A stretch of DNA of 64,000 nt from Garcia nutans (taxonomy: Eukaryota > Streptophyta > Magnoliopsida > Malpighiales > Euphorbiaceae): the NCBI GenBank assembly GCA_947685225.1, contig CANTUV010000024.1, positions 22,090,001 to 22,154,000 on the forward strand. Reading direction: 5' to 3'. Positions within the stretch are counted from its first letter, which is position 1, and the number at the start of each line of letters is the position of its first letter. This document shows, piece by piece, positions 30,655-42,545 of this stretch. The position numbers were made by a program, and so were the translations under genes. The notes beneath the pieces are model-generated. The model worked only from the letters and a program-made list of their open reading frames with translations, made no database searches and was not told the origin of the DNA.

Positions 30655-31815
30655 TTGGGTTCTGGACCCAGTTTGAGTTCTGGACTCAAGGATAAATTCT
30701 AGGTTCTCGACCTAAGGAAAAGCTGGGTTTTGGACCCGATTCGAGTTCTGGACTCAAAGATAATTCTAGGTTCTAGACCTAAGGAAAATTTGGGTTCTGG
30801 ACTCGGTTTGAGTTCTGGACTCAAGCATAATTCTAGGTTAGGTTCTGGACCTAAAGAAAAATTTGGGTTCTGGACCCGGTTCGAGTTCTAGACTCAAGGA
30901 TAATTATAGGTTCTGGACCTAATGGTATTTTGGGTTCTGGACCCGAGAGATTTGGATACTCGATCCTAAACCAGACTCGGATACTCAATCCTAACTGGAT
31001 TCAGATACTTGATCCTAACTAGATTTGGATTGTGATACTAGATCCTAAATTGGGTTCGGATACTCGATCCTAACTGGATTTGGACACTCGATCCTAAATA
31101 GGGTTTGGATACTTAATCCTAAAATGGATTCGAATACTCGATCCTAAACTGGATTGGGATACTCGATCCTAAATTGGGTTTGAATACTCAATCCTAAACT
31201 TGATTTGGATACTCGATCCTAAATTAGCTTTAAATACTAGGTCCTAAACTGGATTGGGATACTCGATCCTAAATTGGGTTCGGATACTCGATCCTAACTG
31301 GATTTGGACACTCGATCCTAAATAGGGTTTGGATACTCGATCCTAAACTGGATTCGGATTCTTGATCCTAAACTGGCTTTAGATACTCGATCCTAAATAG
31401 GATTTGGATACTCGATCCTAAACTGGATTCAGATACTCGATCCTAAACTAGCTTTAGATACTCGATCCTAAACTGGATTGGGATACTCAATCCTAAATTG
31501 ATTTGATTTGGGTACTTGGACCCAAGCTTGAATTGATTTGGGTACTTGGACCCGAGAATGGGTGCTTGGACCCGAGATTGAGTTTGACTGACCTTTTATC
31601 ATTTGAGGAGTCTGACTGCTCCGGCTGTTTTATGCATTGTGATTCTTCACCATAAAATGGATCTTCATCCTTTGAGATCGGGTCTTCATCCTTAAAAATG
31701 GATCTTCATCTTTTGACATCGGGTCTTCATCCTTAAAAATTGATCTTCATCTTTTGACATCGGGTCTTCACCCTTGAAAATGGATTTCCATCCTTTGAGA
31801 TGGGGTCTTCACCCT
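30655..31815 (-). repeat. Three successive tandem arrays in Tat2 3' region
   Basis: (a) 30655-30950: ~60-65-bp units with GGGTTCTGGACCC and GAGTTCTGGACTC palindromic cores. (b) about 30951-31506: about 22 units of ~25 bp built on GGATACTCGATCCTAAA, each with a GGAT...ATCC pairing. (c) about 31640-31815: ~42-bp units of CTTCATCCTTTGAGATCGGG. Between b and c lie three GGGTACTTGGACCC-type units (31505-31580). No protein. Confidence 0.85.
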
Positions 31816-34337
31816 GGCTTTAGTTCTTTTAGCTGGATTGATCTTTTATCTTTTGTCTTCATTCTTTTGAGAGTTCTAATGTTTCATTCTTTTGTTCTTC
31901 CTTTTTGCAAAAAATCAACTATTTTTAATTGGACCTTATATCCTCTCCTTGCCCCCCTGTGTGGAAAAATATTTGTAAGTGAGTTTAAAAATATTTTATA
32001 TATAAAAACTCAAAAATTGAAAAGGAGAAACTTGGCCACCCTGTGTAGGCTTAAATCAAAGATTTTATCCATGCAAGCTTTGATTGATGTTTTTGCCCTT
32101 CTAGTTCTTCACATAAGTGCGTATTTCTTCTCTTTGCAAAATTACTGGAGCTTTCTTAAGTAATGGGCTTTCCATGCCCCCTGATTTGACATCTTCTTTT
32201 GATTCTTCACTTCATAGAGTGTTTGCTGTTCACTTTGATAAAGAATAGACAATACAAGACAAGAAAGTGCGATGTGATATGCTCATGTATGCATGATATG
32301 CATGAATAATACTTACAGTTGTTCCATTGACTCATAGACCAAGGCGATCAACAGAAGTGTTCACATTGGTTCCATTTTGACGCTTGTTCAAGTATTACAT
32401 TGGAATGATCGAATGCTTTGCATTTGTGGCTTTTATCTTTAAGATGTTGAGAACATGAGTGATGGAGACCCCAAGCAGCAGAGTTAGGGATTCATCTATT
32501 TTGAACTATGTCTTAGCATGTCAGTTGGTAGTTTCTTCATGACCTTGCCAATAATCATTTCCTTTGTCCAATGTGTCCTTTGGAGGTTCAACATACTTCC
32601 TTTAACTTGAAGGCTTTGTATGACAAAACATTTTTTTGATTTTTTTTTATTTTGAAATCAAATGTTGGCTTTGCTAAATTAATGTCAATGTACCTCAGGA
32701 CTTGATTTTCCAAATTAACATATCTATAACATGACAACCCTAGTTACCGTACTAAACTCAGGAATCATTTCTATTTAAGCAAGAACTATTGCACTTCAGA
32801 TAGGCACATACATATTGCTTGGTCAAAGGTTTCATTTGAGTTTAAATATTGTCTATCTCATATGCATGCTTATCCAAACTATCTCCACTAATAGACTCTA
32901 CCTATCAAGAGAGATCAACAGGTCTTTGATAAGATTGAAATGGGGTCTATGAGGGACATGGGTTAAATGAAGGCCAATTTGAGATTGAAGCTGGTGTGAC
33001 ACAATGGACAAACCCTCACACAACAAATTTCTTGTTTGAATTTTAGGTAGCTTAGAGGCAATCTTGCTAGACTCCAAATTCCTTCTATCTTTTTGGTATT
33101 AATCTGGATCTTGATTAGGACAGTTTTTGCCCTTGCAAAAAATTTAGTTCCCAAATTTGTTTCTTTTCTTCTTCTCCCTTTTCTTTATTTCTCTTACTCT
33201 TCCCTTTCTTTTATCATTTTGTCCTTCTTTCTTGTAGGACTGTCAAGTACAGAACTTTCAAGAACTATATGGTCTTTCTCCAATTTTGATTGAATTTTTA
33301 GTTGGGTTGGACCAATTCAAACCCAATCGTCCTTATGAACCCAATGGAAGCCTTTTGTTGTCTTAGGTAAAAGAGAATTCAGTTGGCTTTTTGAACCATT
33401 TTGGGTTTTCTCTTTTTTCTTTTCTTTCTCTTTTTCACTTTTCCTTTTTTCTTCTCTTTTTTTTTCTTTCTTTTCTTTTTTCCTTTTCTTCTTTTTTCTT
33501 CTTTTTTGTTTTGTTGTTTTTTTTTGTTCTAGCTCTAAAAGAGTTGTCTTGTTTGTACCAACTTGGGCTTCCAATAATGGATGAGTGGAGTAACATAAAT
33601 CTCCTTTAACAGGGATAAATCATTTGTTACTCTGATGTTGATGTTGCCTTGATATATTAGAGATATTAAGGGAACTTCAACTACCCTTATGGTTTTGAGA
33701 ACTTCAACTATCTTCATGATCTTGATAACTTCAATTATCTTTATGGTCTTGACTATTCATTTCTTTCTTTGATCTTCTTACCTCTTCATCTTAGTGATCA
33801 TAAGACTTGTCAAAAGTATCACAACAGCTCAGGGTAGACTGTTGGGGTTTGTAAGCCCATGAAAAGAAAGCTAAATTTTTATGAAGGCTCAAAAGGGACA
33901 ACTAGGGATTGATATTTAATAGGGTGGATACTAGTTGTTAGCTAACCAAACAATGCCTAGATCATCTCTCCCTTAAATAAGCAGAGTTCAATTTCGCCTA
34001 GAAAGTTTGTCAAAGCATGTTCTAAGATTGACTAGGACCTAGACAAAGGTAATTATGCAGGAGCCCTCTCTAAGTAAGCATACATAACTCAATGCTATAG
34101 AGCAATTCCCTCACCTAGTAAAGTCATTCAAGTCATGATGCCTAGACACATTAATTTATGAATTATCAAGCTAGATTTCTCATTGGTTGAACACCAAAAT
34201 GAATGAAGACAAAAAAATATTTTGATGAAAATAATTTATTCAAGCAATTTTAAATTTGGAAAACAATATTGTTTCAATTAAATATTAAAGAAAGTAAAAT
34301 TGAAAAGCAACATTCAAGCTAGGAAAGTTTGTTGAAT
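31816..34337 (-). other. Tat2 3' noncoding region
   Basis: No gene supported. In order on the minus strand from gag: AT-rich start, a block around 33300-33560 whose minus strand is purine-rich (plus strand CTTTTCTT tracts), conserved AT-rich sequence, and a PPT-like CAGGGGGGCAAGGAGAGG (31941-31960). The whole is collinear with Tat3 55103-57255, so it belongs to the element. Lys- or Phe-rich ORFs over the purine tract are low-complexity artefacts. Confidence 0.7.
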
Positions 34338-35005
34338 TTAAGCTTCTTTTACCTTCACATCTTCAATATCCCCATCTTGAAAGGATGATAAAACAAAATC
34401 TTCTTCCAATCCTTTTCCCACCATGAAGGTTGCTGGTGGAGGTACTCTTCCAAACTTAGGCAAAGGGTTGTTCTTGGTATTGGGCTTATCCGGCTCGGGT
34501 AGCTTACCACTGTCGATTAAATCTTGGATCTCATGCCTTAGACGAGTACATTTATCTGTTTCATGCCCTCACATTTGTTGAAATTGACAAAAGGCCTCGG
34601 CATTGAAGTTTGGTGGCAATGGATTATGTAACGGTCGAGGAGCTAACAGTTGTAACAACCCTTTCTTTTGCAGCTTGCTAAAAATCCAAGATAGAGGTTT
34701 CCCCAATTTTGAGAATTGTCTTTTATTCCCTTGATCGGTTACATTAACATCAACTTCTTTTTGTGTGCTTTGATTGTTAGGATGGTTGTTCCCTTTCTCA
34801 TTCCTTCTTATTGAAAAATGATTTTTCTCCCATTCCCATTTTTTAATTTGCAGACCACCTTGGAGAAGATCTTTGAAGTCCCTTATAAGGATGTGAGACA
34901 GCCTTTCACAGAGGTTGGGCAGGAAGCCTCTCACGATCATCCTTATTTGATCAGATTCATTAGGCCTTTTCTTGAGCAAAGCGGCCTTCTTTCTCCATCG
35001 CTTCA
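34338..35005 (-). pseudogene. gag: Tat2 gag, 3' part
   Basis: Continues the capsid at the point where Athila-B entered: RWRKKAALLKKRPNESDQ onward, LSHILIRDFKDLLQGGLQI, then the knuckle CQFQQM-stop-GHETDKC, where a TGA and a His-to-Gln change both damage the CHHC motif. It ends at TAA 34340-34338. The open segment 35006-34569 is 145 codons. It joins the 5' part at 43324, with CTTCA (35001-35005) and TTTCA (43324-43328) as the 5-bp duplication, one transition apart. Confidence 0.85.
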
Positions 35006-35620
35006 TGTTGCGCTTAAATTAACACTACTACAAAGCGGCACTCGCAAGTATACGAGGCTATTGCAGTAACGGTGATCGCCCCAAGGTCGCCTCACAAGGA
35101 AGGAATTGCGTGTAATAGTTTGATTAACATGAAATAATAAATTCGATTGTGTGATTGGATTGGTGAATCGTAATTAATCATAGAAATGAAAATGAGTGAT
35201 TTTATGCAAGATAATTTCAATTATGGAAATGATGCTTAGGGTTGTAGGTCCATTTAATCAAATGTTTAATTATCAAATTATCCATTAATATAACCTTGTA
35301 CCTTAATTTGTTCCTTTAGGTTAATTAGTCAATTATCAATTCACTAGTTTTCACATTTATAAATCAACAACAACCAACTATTTTGCATAATTCCTATATC
35401 AAATTTCACCTCTCAGTCCGTCATCCAATATTCAAAGATTATAGGTAGCTAATCTATCAACCTAGCATTTAATACAATACAATCAACCAATCAACAAGGA
35501 ACATCAATGGAAATATCAAATTAAGACTTTTAATCAAATATACTACAAGCCCTAGGCATGGGTGTTTAGCTCAACATCATCAATTTAAAACAACCATTTT
35601 CAACTAAAGAATACAACAAT
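35006..35620 (-). repeat. Athila-B 3' LTR remnant (R-U5 end)
   Basis: Matches the last ~690 bp of the solo LTR (about 60945-61637), e.g. TTGATGATGTTGAGCTAAA and CGATCACCGTT...CTCGTATACTTGCGAGTG. The U3 portion is missing: the sequence passes directly from a PPT-like AAAGTGTGGGG (near 35655) into mid-LTR sequence. Confidence 0.75.
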
Positions 35621-36479
35621 TTGTAATTTAAAGCCCATTGAATTCAACCCCACACTTTATTCAGCACAACACTCCATTAATGCTCTTGATCTAATGAACG
35701 GGTAGAGTTAAAATGCAATGGTTCAAGCTGATGGTGTTGTGAAAAAGAAAGAAGGGAAAAATGAAATAAGCTCAAAGTTGGCGAACTAAGGTCGGATGTA
35801 AGGTGGGTCTTTTTAAGCCAAAATAGGTTACCCTAAATTGCCTTAATCATATTGATGGCTAATTGAAATCTTTATGTAGTCTCAAAATGCACGTCAAAGC
35901 AAGTTCTAGTAATTCATCAATCAAAGATGTTCACACATAAAAAGAACGATAAGTTGATGGCTCAATTCCTCACTAGTTTAATGGCAATGCAAAGAATAAC
36001 CATCAAAATTGACAATAAGTACTAATTCTAATCAATTCTCAAATTCATGCTTCAAAAATTCAAAAGTCATCTATCAACAATCTTATAACAATTGAACTTA
36101 TCAATATCCATCAAAATCAAATATAAAACAAAACACAAAACTTAACAAAACAAATATAACAAAACACTTATGAAAATAGACAATTTATATTCATGAACAA
36201 AAGGCTTAGCACACACCCCACACTTTAAGTTTTACATTGTCCTCAATGGAAACAAGGATATTAAAGAAAAAAATTTAAGGTACAACCTGTTTTTCCATCA
36301 ATCCCTTACGACGCAAGCTACCTTTTCATCCACAAACAACAATTGTTCAAGAACAAAATACAATATATAAAATAAACACAATATAAAGAGTTAACATTAA
36401 AAACAATAACAACAAAAATATGCAATAACTACAAATGATAAAGTAACAAGTGTTTTCAAAAGGTTGGAGCTGATTGGAT
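35621..36479 (-). other. Athila-B 3' noncoding region
   Basis: AT-rich, no ORF. The conserved Athila block CATTGAGGACAATG followed by CTTAAAGTGTGGGGTGTG lies at about 36248-36210, and a second AAAGTGTGGGGTTG at about 35656, the same two-motif arrangement as Athila-A (2870-2905 and 3815-3845). Confidence 0.7.
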
Positions 36480-37574
36480 CTACGGTGATGGAGGATGGGA
36501 CGATGATGCAGCTGAAGGGTGGAGGTTCAGAATTTTAGCAAGGTTGCTGTTGATTAGGTCCATTTGTTCCATGATTACAGCATGGTTATGATCAACCTTG
36601 CTTTCCAATGCTTCAATCCTATTAAGAATCTCGTGATTGTCCGGGATTGGAGCATCTTCATCTAAATCTAGAGAATCCGAGTCGGACTCCACCTCGACTC
36701 GTGTTCTCTTTTGATGGCCCTCCGGTACCTTTGGCTCAGTTGAAGCCATAACATAAGCCCCTCCTTTTCTTGAAACCATATGCATCTTCTCGAGTGTGGC
36801 AAGATCTAATGAATCACTACTCGAGATCTTAGTCATCCGGCAGTTGCTCGGGTCAAAATCATCAAGGAGTGACATTGCTAAAATTGTAACTAATCCTCCG
36901 ATGCAAATGGCACCCCTCTTTTTATTTGCCACACTGTCAAACACATCGGCTAACCAATAGCCGATACAAACGGGTATGGCATTGCTAGCACAGTCTAAAA
37001 AAAATAGTTCGCTTAGTTCTACAACCCCTGTGCTCTCTTTTCGTGCAAAGAATCCACATGACATAAAGTGGTGTAAGTACCTTTGGGTGGGATTTGCCAA
37101 TTTCGTAGCCTTGGCCGATTTGGCCATATAAGTTCCCGAGCCCAATGTTCCCTATGCAAATTGTTGTCTAAAACTCTTAGGTACACATTGTTCCCCTTGT
37201 TGATGGAAACCAAATATATTGCTCAATTGCTCAATACCAATGACAAATGGTTTTCCAAGCAGTTTAAAATGTAATCTAGTGCAAATCTTTTTATCATCTC
37301 TTTCAACCTTAATTGAGGTTAAAAATTCCAATGTAAGCTCTTGAAATTGCAAAGGTTTAAGGGAAACTAATCTCTCCCATCCAAGGTTTTGAACAAATCT
37401 ATAAAAATTATCCCTAATGTGAAGAGCATTAAGGGATTCTTCACTAACATACCTCGTCTGAAAGAAACCCCTAGCGAGAAGAGTCGCTCTCCTTGAAGAT
37501 GATGATGATGAAGATGGAGCTGAAGGTGGAGGTCGCTTCCTCTTATGGTGCGACACCATCTTTGTTCTTGGCAT
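36480..37574 (-). CDS. Athila-B env-like (Athila ORF1-type) ORF, one stop
   Basis: ATG at 37574, a frame of 364 codons to 36480 broken by a single TAG at about 37154-37152. Basic Ser-rich N-terminus (KRKRPPPSAPSSSSSSSRR), ARGFFQTRYVSEESL, LTLEFLTSIKV, YLHHFMSCGFFARKES, VVELSELFFLDCASNA, then an acidic stretch (VEVESDSDSLDLDEDAP) and a C-terminal heptad-rich coiled coil (ILNRIEALESKVDHNHAVIM). No signal peptide or membrane span is evident, so 'env-like' is positional. Homologous blocks occur in Athila-A. Position between pol and 3' LTR is standard for the lineage. Function unknown. Confidence 0.78.
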
Positions 37575-37799
37575 GTTGATGATTTGGTGAAAATGAAGCT
37601 TTCACAGTTTTAATTTCCTTTTGATGAGAAAAGAAGAAGATTGAGTGAGTTTAAATTAGTTTTTGTTAAGAAAAATGGCGGATTTAGTATGATTTTTGAG
37701 TTTTAAGAAAGTGTTTATGGAGGATTTGAGAGAGAGAGATTGAGAGAGGAGAGGAGAGAAATGAGAGTTAGGGATTTAAAATGAAGGAAATGGGCTGAA

Positions 37800-38165
37800 T
37801 TCGTAATTTAAAACTTGAAAATTGGAGTGACACGGCCAAGCTTGGTGAAGCTTGGCTGTGTTTGATGGTTTTTTTAGGGACATGGCCAGTGGCTTGGCCG
37901 TGTCCCTTGAATGCGTTGTTGGGTTTGAGGGACACGGCCAGTAGCTTGGCCGTGTCCCTTGAGCGTGTTTGTTACTGGATTGAAAGAAAATTGCAAGCAA
38001 AATGAAAGAACACAGGGAGAGGCTTGGCCGTGTCTGGGTGACACGGCAAAGGACACGGCCAAGACCTTTGGCCGTGTCTGCCTCTGTGTTATTTGGGGTT
38101 TGCTTGACACGGCCAGTGGCTTGGCCATGTCAAGTGGCCGTGTCTCACACTGCCATTTTGGTATT
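37800..38165 (-). repeat. GACACGGCC/GGCCGTGTC hairpin array, Athila-B pol-env spacer
   Basis: About six facing arms such as GGGACACGGCCA...TGGCCGTGTCCC. The same motif fills the U3 of the solo LTR (59866-60320) and lies in the 5' LTR remnant (43060-43160). Both strands stay partly open because of the palindromes; no protein is called. Between 37575 and 37800 is a purine-rich GAGAGA tract (37725-37765). Confidence 0.75.
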
Positions 38166-38446
38166 GAAAATATATATATATTTTTAAATGGTTTATTTGT
38201 GTCACCAAATCACAAAAATGCAATCTTCTCCTTTGTTTAACCCTGAAACACATTCAAGAAAAATGAAAACCGATCAAAGTACCCATTCCATTTTATTTAA
38301 CTCAACATGAAATTAAAATTGCAAAATATAAAATTGTAATTGTGAAAAGAAATGCAAACCCATGGGTTGCCTTCCATTTAGCGCTTCTTTAATGTCGTAT
38401 AGCTGGACATTGTTGCATCATTTGTCAATGAACACCATGCTTTCCA
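38166..38446 (-). other. Athila-B spacer between integrase end and hairpin array
   Basis: AT-rich, contains a TATA run (38169-38180); no gene seen. Confidence 0.4.
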
Positions 38447-39899
38447 CTATTTTACCCTTTGTACATTGACCTTGAACATCTCATTGGTTTTTAAATTAAG
38501 CAACTCAACAACCCCATATGGGAATGTTTGAGTAACTTGAAAGGGTCCACTCCAACATGACTTCAATTTTTCGGGAAACAACCGCATTCTTGAATTGAAG
38601 AGAAGGACTTTTGATTCCCGGTTCAAAAGTCCTTTGAAGAATCATCATGTCATGAATAGCTTTGGACTTTTCCTTGAAGATCCTCGAACTCTCATAGGCT
38701 TCATTCCGAAGCTCATCAAGCTCGAAAATTTGAAGCATTCTTTGCTCCCTTGCTACACCTAAGTCCATATTCGTTGTCTTTATTGCCCAATAATCCTTGT
38801 GCTCCAATTCCACAGAGAGGTGGCATGCTTTGCCAAAGACCAACCTATAAGGACTCATTCCCAATGGGGTTTTAAAAGCAGTCCTATACGCCCACAATGC
38901 TTCCGAGAGTCGGATTAACCAATCCTTCCGAGTTGTGCTCACTGTCTTTTCTAAAATCCCCTTGATCTGCTTGTTTGAGATCTCAGCTTGCCTGGACGTT
39001 TGGGGATGGTATGGAGTTGCCACCTTATGTCGGATGCCCATCTTGGTCATCAACTTTTCAAACCTTTTGTTGCAAAAATGGCTTCCTCCATCACTCACTA
39101 TTGCCTTAGGGGTTCCAAACCTGCTCAAAATATTCTCCTTCATGAATTTTAACACAATGTTAGCATCATTAGTCCTAGTGGGGATAGCCTCAACCCACTT
39201 GGACACATAATCCACTACTAGAAGGATATATTCAAAACCAAAGGATTTGGGAAATGGCCCCATGAAATCAATTCCCCATACATAAAAAATATCAACCACA
39301 ATAAAAATATTAAGGGGCATTTCTTTCCGTTTGCTAATGTTTCCTACTTTTTGGCATTTATCACATCTTATACAAAAATGATAAGCATCCTTAAAAAGAG
39401 TAGACCAATACAAACCGCTTTGAAGAACTTTCTCGGCGGTCTTTTTTCCTCCAAAATGTCCCCCGCAACACATATTGTGGCAAAATTGTAGCACTTGCTT
39501 TTGTTCCTCTTCCGGCACACATCTTCTTATCACTTCATCCCTGCAAATTCTAAACAAGTAAGGCTCATCCCAAAAATAATACTTACATGTATGCATGAAT
39601 CTCTTCTTTGCCTGGAAGCTCAAATCCTTTCTCACTACACCACAAGAAAGATAATTAGCAATATCCGCATACCATGGTGCTTGAGTTAAAGAAAACAAGT
39701 GTTCATCCGAAAATTTTTTGAAAGCATTTTCACAAGCAATTTCAGCATCATTGTCACAAGACTTAAGTCTAGAAAGATGGTTGGCCACTACATTCTCGCT
39801 TCCTTTCCTATCTTTGATTTCAACATCGAATTCTTGTAACATCAACACCCACCTAATGAGCCTAGGTTTAGCTTGTGGTTTGGTCAAAAGGTATTTCAA
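38447..39899 (-). CDS. pol: Athila-B RNase H end and integrase
   Basis: Open for 464 codons from 39899 to 38505. It starts inside RNase H (VLMLQEFDVEIKDRKGSEN, NVVANHLSRL). Integrase zinc domain: CHNMCCGGHFGGKKTAEKVL ... CIRCDKCQ. Core D-D-E: WGIDFMGPFPKS, IVSDGGSHFC, TSRQAEISNKQIK. Then AYRTAFKTPLGMSPYRLVFG and the LELEHK-type region (VELEHKDYWAIK). Near 38580 a frameshift replaces the expected KLKSCWSGPFQV segment by an out-of-frame tail. In the other frame that segment continues to FKVNVQRVK and a stop at 38447. All catalytic residues are present; only the C-terminus is damaged. Confidence 0.9.
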
Positions 39900-41262
39900 G
39901 GCCTATGATCAGAAAATACTATGACCTTAGAACCTATCAAGTAAGATCTAAATTTGTCCAGTGCAAACACCACAGCTAACATTTCTCTCTCAGTGGTCAT
40001 GTAATTTACTTGTTCATCGTTTAAAGATAAACTTACATAATAAATTACACACATCAACTTGTTCACTCTTTGGCCCAACACAGCTCCAATGGCAAAATTC
40101 AATGCATCGCACATAATTTCAAATGGCAAATCCCAATTTGGGGCAACAATTATAGGGGCAGAAGTTAGTTTCTCTTTCAAAATTTTAAAAGCTTCTAAGC
40201 ACTTTTCATCAAAAACAAATGGGACATCTTTTCCTAACAAATGACACAAAGGGCATGAAATTTTGGAAAAATCTTTTATAAACCTCCTATAAAATCCTGC
40301 ATGTCCCAAAAAACTTTTAATTCCCTTAACTGATGTGGGTGGAGGTAGATTCACAATTAATTCAGCCTTAGCCTTGTCTACCTCAATCCCTTCATGGGAA
40401 ATAACATGCCCTAAAACAATTCCATGATCAACCATAAAGTGACTCTTTTCCCAACTCAACGTAAGATTACATTCAATACACCTTTCAAGTACTAGAGTAA
40501 ACTTTTCCAAACAATCATCAAAGGAATTACCAAAAATAGAAAAGTCATCCATGAATACCTCAATGCTCTTATCCAACATATCAGAAAATATGGAAAGCAT
40601 ACACCTTTGAAATGTTCTGGTGCATTGCAAAGTTTGAATGGCATCCTTCGAAATGCAAATGTCCCAAAGGGACAAGTAAATGTAGTCTTTGGTTGATCTT
40701 CCGGTGCTATCGGGACTTGGTAGTAACCTGAAAGACCATCAAAAAAACAGTAAAAAGCATGTCCAGATAACCTATCAAGCATTTGATCAATAAATGGTAA
40801 AGGAAAGTGATCTTTCTTGGTGACATTATTTAATTTCCTATAATATATGCACATCCGCCACCCAGTTTATGTTCGTGTTGGTACCAACTCTCCCTTATCA
40901 TTCTGGACCACTGTCAACCCTGTTTTCTTAGGCACAACATGAATAGGACTAACCCATTCACTATCAGCAATAGGGTAAATTACCCCTTCATCTAGTAGTT
41001 TAAGGACCTCCTTCTTAACAACCTCGCTCATGTTAGGGTTTAGCCTCCTTTGAGACTCTCTCACCGGTTTAGTCCCTTCCTCTAAGATGATCTTATGCAT
41101 GCACATAGAGGGAGTAATACCCTTAATGTCACTCAATCCCCAACCTATAGCTTTCTTGAATTTTTTCAACATCGTTACAAGCTTATCTTCTTCCTCACTG
41201 GTAAGGGTAGCAGAAATTATCACTGGTTGAGAGTTATTCTCCCCAAGAAAAATATATTTCAA
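39896..41262 (-). pseudogene. pol: Athila-B reverse transcriptase and RNase H, broken
   Basis: Segment 41262-40867: N-terminal RT with GTKPVRESQRRLNPNM, VIYPIADSEWVSPIHVVPKK. Stop near 40865. Segment 40854-40492: YYRKLNNVTKKDHFPLPFIDQ, CFFDGLSGYYQV with the first catalytic Asp; frameshift at about 40640. Segment 40675-39896: SIEVFMDDFSIFG (catalytic Asp pair), LGHVISHEGIEVDKAK, FLGHAGFYRRFIKDFS, RNase H start FEIMCDALNFAIGAVLGQ and TTEREMLAVVFALDKFR. A frame change near 39897 leads into the integrase segment. Two frameshifts and one stop make it non-functional. Confidence 0.9.
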
Positions 41263-42545
41263 ATGCTTGGGGAGTTCTTTAAGTTCAACCCTTTGTAGTT
41301 GAATTTTCTCTTCTTCAACTTAAAATTCTCCTCAACACTTTCATCGTCCAAAATGGATTTGTCTTCTTTATTCTCCTCATTGGAAATTTCTGCTTCTTCT
41401 TGCAATTTTAGAGCCCTTTCTAGCTTGTGTTCGCCATTATCTTGCAAGAAAACTTCTTTAACAGCATTATCAGTAAAATCAATGAAAGAGCAATCTTCAT
41501 ATAAAGCACTAGTGGGAATGGGAGAAGTGTTAAAAATTGAAAATTCTACAGTTTGTCCTAAAACGATCATAGTTAATTTTCCATTTTTAACTTCAATTAA
41601 AGTGTTAGTTGTAGCCATAAAAGGCCTCCCTAACAAAATTACATGCTCGGCATCTCGTGGGATTTCTCCCCCCATGTCTAAGACAATGAAATCAATGGGT
41701 ACAATCAAACCTCCTACCTTCACTAGAACATCTTCTATGATTCCCTTAGGGTATCTAAGAGTTCTATCTGCTAGTTGCAAAACCATTTTGGTCGGTTTGA
41801 GTTCCCCGAGCTCTAGTTTCAAATAAATTTAATATGGCATCAAATTAATACTAGCTCTAAGATCACACATGCCTATGGTTTCCTTCCCATTCCCCATAGA
41901 GATTCTCACTATAAAGCTCCCAAGATCTTTTAGTTTAAGAGGTAACTTATGTTGTAAAACAGCACTTGTTACTTCCGAAACTATCACCTTCTCATCCAAC
42001 TCATACCTTATTTTCTTAGTGTTAAGCTCTTTTAAGAATTTGGCATAATATGGCATATTCTTTATTACCTCTAGTAAGGGTAGGTTGATACTTACCTTCG
42101 AAAGCATGTTATAAATTTCAGAAAATTGCTTATCATGCTTTTCATTTTTTAACCTGCTGGGAAACAGAATTGGTGGCCTGTATGGATTTGGAGATTTGTG
42201 CAGCTTTGGTGCAGCGGATGCCTCCTCTTTATCATCTTTAAGCTCATTTGGTCCAGCTTTTTCTTCTTGCATTTCCTTGCCATTATCTTGCATTGTACCT
42301 GCATCAAAGGAATTATCAATGTTATTATCACCGATTTTATTATCAAGTACCTTGCCACTTCTCAAAATGATGATTGCTTTGGCCTGCTTCTGTTGGCTTG
42401 GAAATTTCCCTTTTTGATTGGCTTGAAGTTGATTAGCCAATTGACCCACTTGAGTTTCAACCTTCTTAAGCAATGCTTCTAAAGAGTCAAACCGCTTATT
42501 GTTCAATTCTTGACTTTGAGTGCTTACTTGAATGAAAGCATTCAA
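41259..42545 (-). pseudogene. Athila-B Gag C-terminus/protease region
   Basis: Segment 42545-41829 (238 codons): VETQVGQLANQLQANQKGK and LRSGKVLDN, typical Athila gag-protease linker, NPYRPPILFPSRLKNEK, then the protease start GMCDLRASINLMPY. The family has DLGAS; here Gly is Arg, which destroys the catalytic Asp-x-Gly. A TAA at about 41829 follows. Segment 41822-41259 (187 codons): LADRTLRYPKGIIEDVLVKV, IDFIVLDM, ILLGRPFMATTNTLI complete the protease and run to the RT linker. Confidence 0.85.

Noticed and set aside
30951..31506. CRISPR-like look of regularly spaced repeats
   Set aside because: There are no unique spacers, units are contiguous, the genome is eukaryotic and no cas genes are present.
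33317..33609. Lys/Glu-rich and Phe-rich ORFs over a purine/pyrimidine tract (also 55660-55896)
   Set aside because: Low-complexity translation of a polypurine tract, not conserved as protein between Tat2 and Tat3.
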